A stretch of DNA of 64,000 nucleotides, taken from NCBI GenBank assembly GCA_028287745.1, contig JAQBPB010000066.1:62001-126000 (forward strand), read 5' to 3'. Below the pieces are notes generated by a model, which searched no databases, was not told where the DNA came from, and saw nothing but the letters and a program-made list of their open reading frames with translations. Positions 44,001-51,990 of the stretch are shown piece after piece (position 1 is the stretch's first letter; each line of letters begins with the position of its first letter). The translations under genes and the position numbers were made by a program. The stretch is from Chloroflexota bacterium (GTDB lineage: Bacteria; Chloroflexota; Chloroflexia; Chloroheliales; Chloroheliaceae).

Positions 44001-44247
44001 CTTCCAGGCCGCTTACAATTTCGAGTGCCTGGGCCTGGGTTAAGCCAGACGGAAGCCGTTTAGCCTTTAGTTTGGCTTTTTTGCCGGTAGAAGGGCTTTT
44101 GATTTTCTTTAAGAAAGCCAGCGGTTGGAATTGGGAGGTATTTTCCTGGGAGCGCGTTTGCCGGGCTTGCCGCAGGTAATCCTGGAGCGAAATTGGCCTT
44201 TTATCATCCAGGGTTTCGGAATAGATTTTGGGGTCTGTCTGGCTCAA
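41098..44247 (-). CDS. Truncated pseudokinase, transmembrane and WD40-propeller fusion
   Basis: A 1049-residue protein. Residues ~1-190 resemble only the C-lobe of a Hanks-type Ser/Thr kinase: SLQDYLRQ, ALEIVSGLEAGLNL, then YPDLDPAKILI aligns with the H-R-D-L-K-P-x-N-I-L catalytic loop, VEG stands where D-F-G would be, and LFYRLTIGQ matches the helix F region. The N-lobe with the ATP loop and Lys is missing, so it cannot be an active kinase. A Pro-rich stretch leads to one TM helix (~240-262) and a large outer part with repeated WSPDG/WSxDxR-type blades, the last two (LASASSDRTVKVWNTANWK) being canonical WD40. The start is TTG with GGGAGGA. Function unknown. Confidence 0.78.
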   Translation of the reverse strand: MSQTDPKIYSETLDDKRPISLQDYLRQARQTRSQENTSQFQPLAFLKKIKSPSTGKKAKLKAKRLPSGLTQAQALEIVSGLEAGLNLFKPGTAPYPDLDPAKILIRAAATGLQVNLVEGAPGQENNLQQAITRLFYRLTIGQELDPQNPEMQFKQLAQAYPHTAKVLRQGWQSGYNSTRQLSGAFGWSLFRWEHLPLTDAQIEAVTAASRPGKVTPARQLELPQPSENGQPAKGGLPGLLTWASLSLGLALIVAFLVVSAANPPVTAQTNPPTAAPSPTPAPNVRPGLVNTRQADGSRLTLFNPAYLPGNESKYTNPETLAPGQAALLSGQRPLRVLNAQWSLGQNVYLTLQDGGWEVWDTTSGSRISRRELPDAGQYAWVWWSPDGENFAAQGFDGKMRLGSAGKVLRTFAYTTGYYPGDIGFPLSWSPNSNYLLVRQGEGKYQFWNFQGNPQAIMPGPDQPFLDLNSEDTEQGFQGSWSWSGDSRYIAFFMGSTANTVIIFENRTLAKVATLSLEWQSQLPAGDIFADQYFGDNYASQGNFAWSPDGQYMALQRWSSNVFSSIPQSQRILTIWEVPANLLTRSNSNPLIPRRYQAIKLDNAGAAGLVEWSRDGRLLLNSRQTRPVNNSAVVKQNQLLVFDEDNERAFNWTNTYTIDLPGQPEQANGWWSPDGRRVLAGTGLNYLAIYQIPPPGEPAPAQALKIQGLSKNLEATTETAAPSPDGRWLATFSINTGPQLRDLTTGQLKKALPGPFDYGLTGLPMQWSPDSRYLAVVYSRLVSASYNTGYRTVARLWKFNKDKDQPDLYGDVSIASETAFIPATGWNLKSSEPELWFEKDQDRVSAWKQTGPPPDKQNPLETQAAGQLPGRSIPPGFWTAPKAWFPDWSAWVGPLDTTLDYGIRKLQPPGTNLAGSQAGEVIHLEPRTGEKAETVSVKATAISPDSRMVALGLSNGLIHLYDAANGKLFQAFSAHQAAVNQLGFAPDGKSLASASSDRTVKVWNTANWKAVSLLRGQSQPVNFLQWLPDGKTLLAGNTANGTSMVMWRVS

Positions 44248-44547
44248 ACTTATCCTCCCGGAGCGGGATTTACCGGCTATGCTGGTCTATGCTTTAATTT
44301 TAGCATAACCGGTTAGTGACAAAGGTCACTCATTTTATAAATTTTCTTAACGGGTCGGGCGCTATTTAAAAGAGGTGCAGCTGATTTGGGGCCAGAAATT
44401 CAGGTTGGGTTAGCTTATGGCTAGGGATTATGTTAAAATATAAGCTGCCTATTTTAGCTTTATCTAGTTACCCTGGTCCTGTAAGACAGGGGAGCCCTCA
44501 CCGGGGCAAGTTTTGCAAAACGGTGGTCCACACCGGTTGGAGGAAGT
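44248..44547. other. Divergent intergenic region with the ftsY promoter and leader
   Basis: 300 bases. It contains the extended -10 TGTTAAAAT at 44431-44439. The following ~85-base leader is GC-rich and has overlapping hairpins (CCTGT-aag-ACAGG; GCCC...GGGC; CACCG...CGGTG). No SRP RNA core (the conserved GGAAGCAGC-type loop) is found here. Confidence 0.45.
44431..44439 (+). promoter_or_regulatory. Extended -10 element for ftsY
   Basis: TGTTAAAAT, TGn plus TAAAAT, 109 bases upstream of the GTG. A TTGGGT about 20 bases further upstream could serve as a -35. The long untranslated leader is structured. Confidence 0.42.
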
Positions 44548-45645
44548 GTGTTTAAGTTTTTCCGGCGGAAAAAAGAAGCCGAGCAGGTAATAGAGGAAAA
44601 AACCGAGCAAGCCCTTGAGAAAAGCCGCAGTGAGGGCGGCGTCTTCGGGCAAATTGGCAAGCTGTTTGAAGTTGACGATATTACCGACGAATTTTGGGAA
44701 AACCTCGAACGTTTGCTGTTACAGGCCGATATTGGCGTTAACCTGACCGATAAACTGATTGAAAACAGCCAGCGGCGGACCCTGGACGAACGGACCCGGC
44801 GCAGCCGCGATGTGGAAGCCATCTTCCGGTCCGAAATGATTAAAACGCTCCAGGAAGTCCAGGGCAAGGCCCAGGCTTCGGTAGATGCGCTTCACCAGAA
44901 AGAAGCTCGCGACCGGGAGTGGGAGCGCAAGCAACAGGATAAGCAAGCCCAGAAGCGGCCTAAAGGCACGCCCCCGCCACCGCCTGCCGTTATTCCTAAA
45001 GTTAGCGCCGGTAGCGAAGGTGAAAAGCGGCCTTATGTAATCATGGTCGTGGGGGTAAACGGTAACGGCAAGACCACTTCTATCGCCAAGCTGACCGCCT
45101 ATTATCAAAGCGGTGGCGCCAGCGTGGTGCTGGGTGCCGCCGATACTTTCCGGGCAGGCGCGATTGACCAGCTTAAGTTGTGGGGTGAACGGGTAAATTC
45201 GCCGGTAATTGCCCGCGAGTTTGGCTCCGACCCGGCTTCGGTGGCCTTTGATACGGTTAAATACGCTCAGGAACACGGTGCGGATATCGCGATTATTGAT
45301 ACCGCCGGACGCCTCCAGACCAACTTTAACCTGATTGCCGAAATGCAGAAAATCGAGCGCACCATCGAAAAGGCCCAGGTCGGTGCCCCTAACGAAATCT
45401 TGCTGGTACTGGATGCTGTGACCGGCCAGAATGGCCTTTCCCAGGCCAAGCATTTTACCAATGCCGTTGGGATTGACGGTATTGTTTTGACCAAGTTGGA
45501 TGGTACGGCTAAAGGCGGTATCGCCTTTGCGATTGCGCACGAACTGAAAATCCCGATTAAATACATTGGGACGGGCGAGAAAGTGGTAGACTTTGCCGAG
45601 TTTGAACCGGAAGCCTACGTTAACGCGCTCTTCCAACGCGCCTAA
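44548..45645 (+). CDS. ftsY: Signal recognition particle receptor FtsY
   Basis: The 365-residue SRP GTPase that receives the ribosome-SRP complex at the membrane. NG domain: N domain helices (~1-130), G1 GVNGNGKTTSIAKL, G3 DTAGRLQ, and G4 TKLDGTAKG. Instead of the long acidic A domain of E. coli there is a short basic/acidic N-terminus and a Lys/Gln-rich charged linker (~115-150) between the N and G parts. GTG start with GGAGGA ribosome-binding site. ffh follows 110 bases downstream, so the receptor and SRP protein are co-located and likely co-expressed. Confidence 0.95.
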   Translation: MFKFFRRKKEAEQVIEEKTEQALEKSRSEGGVFGQIGKLFEVDDITDEFWENLERLLLQADIGVNLTDKLIENSQRRTLDERTRRSRDVEAIFRSEMIKTLQEVQGKAQASVDALHQKEARDREWERKQQDKQAQKRPKGTPPPPPAVIPKVSAGSEGEKRPYVIMVVGVNGNGKTTSIAKLTAYYQSGGASVVLGAADTFRAGAIDQLKLWGERVNSPVIAREFGSDPASVAFDTVKYAQEHGADIAIIDTAGRLQTNFNLIAEMQKIERTIEKAQVGAPNEILLVLDAVTGQNGLSQAKHFTNAVGIDGIVLTKLDGTAKGGIAFAIAHELKIPIKYIGTGEKVVDFAEFEPEAYVNALFQRA

Positions 45646-45755
45646 GAGTGGGCCGCTGGCCCGGGTATATTCATAAGGCCTGGTCCTGGCCCAAATTTTC
45701 TAAGGAAAAGCCGGTATCTGCCAGGTAATAATTCTATAAAGACAGGAAAAGCTAG

Positions 45756-47369
45756 ATGTTTGAGACTTTATCTGAAAGATTAGAGGGTACTTTCCGCTCA
45801 TTAACCGGACGCGGCAAGCTGACCGAGGATGACATTCGTAAGGCTATGACCGAAGTCCGCCGGGCTCTCCTGGAAGCGGACGTTAACACCATTGTCGCCG
45901 AAGAATTTGTCAAAGATGTAACCGAAGCCGCCCTCGGCTCCCAGATTTTAACCAGCCTTACGCCGGGCCAGCAGGTTATCAAGATCGTCAATGACCAGTT
46001 GACCGAATTGCTGGGTGGCGAGAACGAAGAAGGCGAAGGCAACGGCAACGCCCTGAATATTTCCAAGACGCCGCCGACCGTTATCATGCTGGTTGGGTTG
46101 CAGGGTACCGGTAAAACGACTACCGTCGGTAAACTGGCCCTGGCTTTGCGCCAGCAGAAGCACCGGCCTTTGCTGGTGGCGGCCGACATTTATCGCCCGG
46201 CCGCGGTTGAACAGTTGCAGACCCTCGGACGCCAGCTGGATATCCCGGTCTACAGCGAAGGCACTTCGGTCGCACCGCCGCTGATTGCCCAGCACGCGAT
46301 TGCTCAGGCCCGCAAGAATAACAATTCGGTCGTTCTCGTCGATACCGCCGGTCGTTTGCAGATTGACGAACCGTTGATGGAGGAGTTGCAGCGGATTAAA
46401 TCCGAGGTCAATCCTCACGAAATCTTGCTGGTAGTTGATGCCATGTCAGGTCAGGAATCGGTCAATGTGGCGATGGAATTCAACCGGCGCATTGGCATCA
46501 CCGGTCTGATTATCACCAAAATGGACGGTGACGCCCGGGGTGGTTCGGCTCTCTCGGTGCGGGCTGTTACCGGCGTGCCGATTAAATACATGGGTGTCGG
46601 TGAAAAGCTGGATGCCCTTGAGCCTTTCTATCCTGACCGCATTGCCCAGCGTATTTTGGGTATGGGCGATATTCTAAGCCTGATCGAACGCGCCCAGGCG
46701 ACCTATGATGAGGAAGAAGCCCAGAAGCTCCAGGAAAAGATGCGCAAAGGCAAATTCGACCTGGAAGACTTCCTGGCCCAGATGCGCAACCTGAAGAAGA
46801 TGGGGCCTTTGAGCGGCTTGCTGGGTATGCTGCCGGGTATGGGCAAGCAGATGAAGGAAATGCGCAACGCCCTCAACACGCCTGAAGCCGAATCTTCGCT
46901 GCGCCGGACCGAGGCGATTGTCCTTTCGATGACCAAGAAGGAGCGGCAGGAGCCCGACATTATCAACGCAAGCCGGCGGCGCAGAATTGCTACCGGTAGT
47001 GGCACGACCGTCGCCGACGTGAACGAGCTTCTCCAGCAGTTCCGGGGCATGCGCCAGATGATGCAGATGATGGGCAAAGGCGGCGGCATGAACATGGCGA
47101 ACCTCGGCTCGATGCTCGGTAACATGGGCGGCGGTATGCCCCCCGGCATGGGTGGGATGCCCGGTATGGGCGGTGGGGGTGGTGCCCGCAAGCAGATGCA
47201 GGCTCCCCGCGACCCGCTGGCCGATTTCAAGAAAGGCCCTCGTCCGGCCGGTCCCAGTGGCAGTAATGGCGGTAGCCCGGCCTCTAAACCGGCCGGAGGA
47301 TTACCGGTCCGCACCGGCAGCGCCCCTGGCGCGGGCCAGATGCGCCCGCCCAAAAAGAAGAAAAAGTAG
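45756..47369 (+). CDS. ffh: Signal recognition particle protein Ffh (SRP54), long C-terminal tail
   Basis: The 537-residue SRP GTPase that binds signal sequences and SRP RNA. NG domain: GLQGTGKTTTVGKL (G1), DTAGRLQIDE (G3), TKMDGDARGG (G4). The M domain (~300-440) includes the GPLSGLLGMLPGMGKQ finger loop and the RNA-binding helix SMTKKERQEPDIINASRRRRIATGSG. After it comes a ~90-residue Met/Gly-rich extension (GGGMPPGMGGMPGMGGGGG) and a Lys-only end; most Ffh proteins stop at ~450. Ends before a strong terminator. Confidence 0.95.
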   Translation: MFETLSERLEGTFRSLTGRGKLTEDDIRKAMTEVRRALLEADVNTIVAEEFVKDVTEAALGSQILTSLTPGQQVIKIVNDQLTELLGGENEEGEGNGNALNISKTPPTVIMLVGLQGTGKTTTVGKLALALRQQKHRPLLVAADIYRPAAVEQLQTLGRQLDIPVYSEGTSVAPPLIAQHAIAQARKNNNSVVLVDTAGRLQIDEPLMEELQRIKSEVNPHEILLVVDAMSGQESVNVAMEFNRRIGITGLIITKMDGDARGGSALSVRAVTGVPIKYMGVGEKLDALEPFYPDRIAQRILGMGDILSLIERAQATYDEEEAQKLQEKMRKGKFDLEDFLAQMRNLKKMGPLSGLLGMLPGMGKQMKEMRNALNTPEAESSLRRTEAIVLSMTKKERQEPDIINASRRRRIATGSGTTVADVNELLQQFRGMRQMMQMMGKGGGMNMANLGSMLGNMGGGMPPGMGGMPGMGGGGGARKQMQAPRDPLADFKKGPRPAGPSGSNGGSPASKPAGGLPVRTGSAPGAGQMRPPKKKKK

Positions 47370-47421
47370 TTTTAGCTCACGCTTGTGGGAAGTGAAAAGC
47401 TATTTAACTTCAAATAGACGA

Positions 47422-47456
47422 AAAAGCACCGGGGATTTTTTCTCCGGTGCTTTTTT
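47422..47456 (+). terminator. Terminator of the ftsY-ffh unit
   Basis: GCACCGGGGA and TCTCCGGTGC pair with one G-T wobble, preceded by AAAAA and followed by TTTTTT. The A-run gives activity on the minus strand as well, for the convergent GH13 gene (stop at 47461). Confidence 0.85.
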
Positions 47457-47460
47457 GTGC

Positions 47461-49299
47461 CTATTTCTTGATGTAAATCTTACACTCGCTGGGGCCAATA
47501 AAATCGACCATCTGGCCGCCTTCAACCGACTTGTCGTAGTCAAAGCTGAACTCGTGCCAGTCGCCGTCTGCCGGAAACCCCGGTATGGCGTAATCGCCCA
47601 GCGCACTGTCGCTGAAATTCGCAACCATCGCCACAATGCCGCCCTGGTCGTCCCAGCGTTTCCAGGCCAGCACTTTGTTAGCCTCGTCCAGGTGAAAGAA
47701 TTCAATATTTTCGGTCTTGAGCGGACCGCTGGTTTTCCGCAGGTAAATCAGGCCGCTGTAATAATGATACAGGTCGGAGTTAGCCCCGGACTCCAGTAGT
47801 TCCCAGTGCAGCGGGCGGGGCTCAATGCTCTTGTCCCAGGTTTCCCCGAATTCCTCGCCCATCCAGACCATAGGTATGCCGACCGAGGTTAATGTTACTG
47901 CCGCCGCCAGTTTAGCCTTGCGGAAGGCTTTATCCCCTTCAATCCCGGCGGTCTGCAGTTCAAACATCAGGCGGTTGTGATCGTGGTTGGAAATGTAATT
48001 CACCGCCGCTGTTGGGCCGATAAGATCGTTGCGGGCCGGTTGAATGGCGTCTTTGGTCTTTTCCCAATCAAAAGGCTGCCAGCCGCTGAATTCACTCTCG
48101 CGCATGTTGGCCGTCATTTGCCAGTAAAAGTAGTCGTTCCACAGGCCGTCCATGGGCTTGCCGTAGCCGACAATCGCCGGGTCTATCGGCAGGTGTTCCG
48201 CTACCAGGTAAAAGGGTTTCATACCGCTGGCCTGTTTGACCGCTTCGCCCAGCCAGTGCAAGAAATCAAAGTTATCAATCAGGGCGGTCGCGTCAAAGCG
48301 GATACCGTCAAGGTGGAACTCGGTCGCCCAGTAAAAAGCAACCTCGTTCATGAATTTACGGGCCGGGAAGAGCTTCAAGTTATCGTCCCAGTGATTGTAA
48401 TCGTACTTGGGGCCGTACTGGTAGGCGTCGGTATTGTTTTCGACAAACCAGTAATTGTGGTCAACCTGGGCCAGGGGGTTTTCGTCCTGACCGTGGTTTG
48501 CCACCAGGTCCATAATCACCCGCATACCCCTGGCGTGGCATTCGTCCACCAGGTTCTTAAGGTCGGTGCTGTTGCCGTAAGCATTTTCCACCGCGTAAAA
48601 GTGGCGTGGGTTATAGCCCCAGCTTTTATCCCCCGGAAATTCGCTAACTGGCATCAATTCGATAGCGTTGATACCCAGGCTGCTTAAATAATCCAGCCGG
48701 TCAACTACCCCGTTGAAATTGCCGCCGAAATCACCCACATGCATTTCATAAATCACCAGTTCCACGTCCGGCGGTAGCGGGTCCATATCATGCCGCCATT
48801 CATACTGGTCCACGATTGTTTGACCGTTCCGAACGTGGATTATACCGTTGTCATTTTTGTGGTCGTTTACATCGGTTGCCATTGGATCGGTAATACAAAT
48901 CCATTCGCCAAGCTGCCAGGGGCTATTCGACTCCACGCAGAATTTGTACTCGTAATCGCCATCGGCCAGGTCAATAGTTGTGCGAAAATAGCCGTCATCC
49001 CCTTTTTCAAGATCTACATCATTCCATTCCGAGAAGTCGCCTCGTACGGCGGCCCGTTTGTTATAAGGTGCGAAAAGCGAGAATTCGACCGGCGCGGTTT
49101 TTTCTTCCTGCTGGCGCTGGCGGGTGCTTTTAGTCGAGCGCCCGGTAATGTACTGGGAAGGCACTTTGTCCAGCAGTTCCATCCCGGAACTCATTACTTT
49201 ACTGAGTGATATCCGGCCTTTGCCCTTTTTTACTTCATCTACTTCGCCCGCAAAAAGTTTTTCCAGGTTCCCGCGCCGCCCGCTTTCAAGTTTATCCAT
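47461..49299 (-). CDS. GH13-family alpha-amylase/branching-type enzyme with N-terminal CBM48-like domain
   Basis: A ~612-residue cytoplasmic alpha-glucan enzyme. Residues ~70-150 form an isoamylase-N/CBM48-like sandwich (FSLFAPYNKRAAVRGDFSEW, DGDYEYKFCVE). The (beta/alpha)8 domain shows the four GH13 regions: MDLVANHGQ, GIRFDATALI (nucleophile Asp), YLVAEHLP (acid Glu) and NYISNHDHNR (third Asp). A C-terminal all-beta domain closes the protein. This layout resembles 1,4-alpha-glucan branching enzymes or maltogenic debranchers, but the precise activity is uncertain. ATG 49299 or a TTG two codons upstream can start it. No other glycogen gene is nearby. Confidence 0.85.
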   Translation of the reverse strand: MDKLESGRRGNLEKLFAGEVDEVKKGKGRISLSKVMSSGMELLDKVPSQYITGRSTKSTRQRQQEEKTAPVEFSLFAPYNKRAAVRGDFSEWNDVDLEKGDDGYFRTTIDLADGDYEYKFCVESNSPWQLGEWICITDPMATDVNDHKNDNGIIHVRNGQTIVDQYEWRHDMDPLPPDVELVIYEMHVGDFGGNFNGVVDRLDYLSSLGINAIELMPVSEFPGDKSWGYNPRHFYAVENAYGNSTDLKNLVDECHARGMRVIMDLVANHGQDENPLAQVDHNYWFVENNTDAYQYGPKYDYNHWDDNLKLFPARKFMNEVAFYWATEFHLDGIRFDATALIDNFDFLHWLGEAVKQASGMKPFYLVAEHLPIDPAIVGYGKPMDGLWNDYFYWQMTANMRESEFSGWQPFDWEKTKDAIQPARNDLIGPTAAVNYISNHDHNRLMFELQTAGIEGDKAFRKAKLAAAVTLTSVGIPMVWMGEEFGETWDKSIEPRPLHWELLESGANSDLYHYYSGLIYLRKTSGPLKTENIEFFHLDEANKVLAWKRWDDQGGIVAMVANFSDSALGDYAIPGFPADGDWHEFSFDYDKSVEGGQMVDFIGPSECKIYIKK

Positions 49300-49589
49300 T
49301 ATCAATATCGCTTTCTAATTTTGTTAGTGATCGTCCTGCTAAAATGCTGCTCGGACTCTAGCCTGTACTAAAAATAACTGGTTTCACCCTCATAAGGGGA
49401 GTGCCAGTAAATCGAAAATATAACCCGGTGTTTTATTAAAAAGGTGGGAATATTCCCGGAATAAAGGGGGCCATAACCGGCTAAATGCACGGGGCCTTAA
49501 ATCACCGGGAAATGAGTTATTTTCCAGACTATAAGCTGAGGCATAAACCGTGCCAATTCTCGATTAGCATGGTAATAGTGGCTAAATCA

Positions 49590-50471
49590 TCATTCTTTGT
49601 TAATCATCTTACTGAGAGTGGCAGTCTTTTGATAGGCGGCATAAACCGCTTTGGAAAAGACTGTGCGAACCGCTCCTTTTTCCAGTTCATAGAGTGCTTC
49701 AGCAGTGGTGCCGTTGGGTGAAGTGACCATGTTACGGAGTTCGGCCGGGTGTGTAGGTGAGTCTTTTGCTAGTAATACTGAACCAAGCAGGGTCTGGGTG
49801 ACCAGTTCGCGGGCGTCCTGTCGGCTGAACCCCAGGTGAACGGCCGCGTCAATCAGGGCTTCCATAACCAAAAAGACATAGGCCGGACCGGAGCCGCTGA
49901 CCGCTGTAGCCATATCGATGAAGCGTTCTTCCTCGAACCACATCTCTTTGCCCAGGGCGCTGAATAAGGCCCGGACCTGGCTGCGTTGAACATCGGTTAC
50001 CGCCGGGGTGGTCGTCCAGACTGACATGCCGTAGCCGACCCGGGAGGGGGTGTTGGGCATGGCGCGGACTACTGCCGGGTGATTCAGGCGCTTGCCGATA
50101 GTTTCGGTTGTCGCGCCCGTTACGATAGAAATAAGCAACTGGCCGGGCGTAATTTGCCCGGCCAGTTCTTTCAGGACTGGATTTAATCTTTGCGGTTTTA
50201 CGCACAGGATGACAATATCGGCTTGACTTGCCGCTTCCAGGTTGGAAGTGGTTGACTTGATACCTAACTTGTCGGTCAGTTCGGTCGCCCGGCGCGAGCG
50301 TGGATGGCTAACTATAATTGCTTCCGGTTGGGCCAGGTTACGCTCCAGCACTCCCGAAATCATTACTTCGGCCATTACCCCACCGCCGATAAAAGCCAGT
50401 TTCTGGTTGGTAAGGGCGGCCCGCGCCTCTTGTTCGTGGGCCACCTGTTCGTCTAGGTCTTGCAAATGCAA
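49590..50471 (-). CDS. proC: Pyrroline-5-carboxylate reductase
   Basis: The last step of proline synthesis: P5C plus NAD(P)H to proline. Rossmann motif AFIGGGVMAEVMISGVL, VILCVKPQ, RAMPNTPSRVGYGMSV and the C-terminal dimerisation signature SGSGPAYVFLVMEALIDAAVHLG are all present. A ~23-residue N-terminal extension precedes the first strand. The start is a TTG whose GGAG ribosome-binding site overlaps the end of the upstream surface-protein gene (7-base gap), indicating coupling to that gene. Confidence 0.94.
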   Translation of the reverse strand: MHLQDLDEQVAHEQEARAALTNQKLAFIGGGVMAEVMISGVLERNLAQPEAIIVSHPRSRRATELTDKLGIKSTTSNLEAASQADIVILCVKPQRLNPVLKELAGQITPGQLLISIVTGATTETIGKRLNHPAVVRAMPNTPSRVGYGMSVWTTTPAVTDVQRSQVRALFSALGKEMWFEEERFIDMATAVSGSGPAYVFLVMEALIDAAVHLGFSRQDARELVTQTLLGSVLLAKDSPTHPAELRNMVTSPNGTTAEALYELEKGAVRTVFSKAVYAAYQKTATLSKMINKE

Positions 50472-50478
50472 GTTCTGG

Positions 50479-51990
50479 TTACTCCTTTTTGTGGGTCTGC
50501 TTTCCGGCTCGTCCGGTCAGGACCAGGCCAAAAATACCCAGGCTTAGCGCGGCAAATGCCGCCAGAACGATTATGAGGACAGAGGCCGGTTGTGGCTCTT
50601 CCATACCAACCCCGGTAGCGGGGGCGGCAGCGGGAATAACCGGTCTGCTCTGGCCCTGGCTCTGGGTGCCGCCACCCTGGGCCGGGGGCTGAATATCGAG
50701 TACACCCGGTAACCCCGGAATGCGCTGCTGGAAGGCCTGGCTGCGGTTAAAGCTGCCGCTTACGAAAACGCTGCTGCCTACCAGGCTGCCGCTGGGCGCA
50801 TTGATCGAAAGTACCAGGTTAGCACTTTGCCGGGCAGATAGCGCAAAGTCGCCCCAGCGTACTGTGTTGGTATTGACCGTGACTGTTCCCAGGTTCGCGT
50901 TGGCCTGACTGACCACCGCTCCACCTGGCAAGTTTATTATAACAGTATCACTAAGGTCAATCGGGACAGTACCGGCCGAAACCTGAACGCATAGCAGGAA
51001 ACTGGTGTCGGTAACCTTAATCGTTTGCGTACCCAGGCGCAGGCGGTTGTCTGACGGGGCGGCAAATAAACTGGCCGGGCACTGCGGGGCCGCCGGGGCG
51101 AGAGTCACAGCCGGGGTTGTCGGCGCGGCGGTCGCCGGTGCCGCAGTTGTCACAGCCGGGGCCGTGGTAGCCGGAGCGGTGGTAGCGGGGGCCGTTGTTA
51201 CAACCGTGTTAATGCTGAACTGGTTGTTACGGTAGGCATTAATTCCGTCAACCTGGAAGGTCCGGGTATCCGGGTCACCTGCCGTGTAGACGCTGCGGTC
51301 GTAAACCAGGCTAACTTTGTAAGACCCGGCGCACAGGTTATTGAAGTAGAAAGAGCCGTCCGGCCCGGTTATTGTCTGGGCCTTGTGGGGTCCTTCCAGG
51401 TTAAGGGTCTGGCCCACTCCCGGCTTGCCGTCTACCAGTACCCAGCCATGAATCTGGCTGCCACAGGCGGGCGGAGCCCGGGTAGGGGCCGGGGTGACTG
51501 CCAGCACACCGACACCGGTTAATGTGGTGGAGCTGGTTGCTACTGCCTGGAGTTGAGGTTTAGCGTTGATCGCCGTCAGGAACTCAAAGAACTCATAAGT
51601 AAATACTACTGCGTCACTTTTCGGACCGGCGCTCTTGGGTGAAAAAACAACATTTGCCTCGCATGATGAACCTCCGGGAAGTTCGCTTCCACAAGTAGTT
51701 CCTACAAGGCTAAAATCCGTCCCGGTGGCAAGTCCGACTCCTACACTCATAGTAAATTCAGAGTTGTTCGTGAAAGTAGCCGTTTGAGCTGCGCTGGTAG
51801 TGTTTACGTTCCGGTTGCCATAATTAAGCGCCGGGGTAGCAGTTTGAGCGTGGGCGGCATTTAACTGGCTCCAGAACAACCCGGACAATGCCAGTAAGGC
51901 CAGACCTATAATTAGAAAACGAAGGTGCCTTTGGTCGGAGGTCCGGGCAAACCGCAGTAATGGCGGATTTGCCAGAGGGCGTTTTATCAT
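50479..51990 (-). CDS. Secreted, membrane-anchored surface protein with choice-of-anchor-D-like and Thr/Ala/Pro-rich regions
   Basis: A 503-residue exported protein. A signal peptide (FLIIGLALLALSGLFW, ~28-43) is followed by an ASH/choice-of-anchor-D-type beta-sandwich (~55-135; LNYGNRNVNTTSAAQTATFTN, GGSSCEANVVFSP), a carboxypeptidase-regulatory-like domain (~175-245; GSQIHGWVLVDGKPG, GPDGSFYFNNLCAGSYKV), a Thr/Ala/Pro linker of TTAPA repeats (~255-300), a DUF11-like beta domain (~305-430), and a C-terminal TM helix (VLIIVLAAFAALSLGIFGLVL) with a Lys-rich tail. It is likely displayed on the cell surface. Ribosome-binding site CAGGAG. Linked to proC by seven bases, functional relation unclear. 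Confidence 0.78.
   Translation of the reverse strand: MIKRPLANPPLLRFARTSDQRHLRFLIIGLALLALSGLFWSQLNAAHAQTATPALNYGNRNVNTTSAAQTATFTNNSEFTMSVGVGLATGTDFSLVGTTCGSELPGGSSCEANVVFSPKSAGPKSDAVVFTYEFFEFLTAINAKPQLQAVATSSTTLTGVGVLAVTPAPTRAPPACGSQIHGWVLVDGKPGVGQTLNLEGPHKAQTITGPDGSFYFNNLCAGSYKVSLVYDRSVYTAGDPDTRTFQVDGINAYRNNQFSINTVVTTAPATTAPATTAPAVTTAAPATAAPTTPAVTLAPAAPQCPASLFAAPSDNRLRLGTQTIKVTDTSFLLCVQVSAGTVPIDLSDTVIINLPGGAVVSQANANLGTVTVNTNTVRWGDFALSARQSANLVLSINAPSGSLVGSSVFVSGSFNRSQAFQQRIPGLPGVLDIQPPAQGGGTQSQGQSRPVIPAAAPATGVGMEEPQPASVLIIVLAAFAALSLGIFGLVLTGRAGKQTHKKE
51100..51210 (-). repeat. Short in-frame repeats encoding TTAPA
   Basis: Tandem GC-rich units in the surface-protein gene encode repeated Thr-Thr-Ala-Pro-Ala. 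They are likely a flexible, possibly glycosylated stalk and are prone to length variation. Confidence 0.6.

Noticed and set aside
44719..45636. A 305-codon minus-strand frame inside ftsY
   Set aside because: It is fully antisense to a clear FtsY gene, has no recognisable domain and reflects codon bias.
44440..45755. Possible SRP (4.5S) RNA gene next to ftsY or ffh
   Set aside because: The conserved GGAAGCAGC-type loop and GGTCAGG core are not found in either gap.
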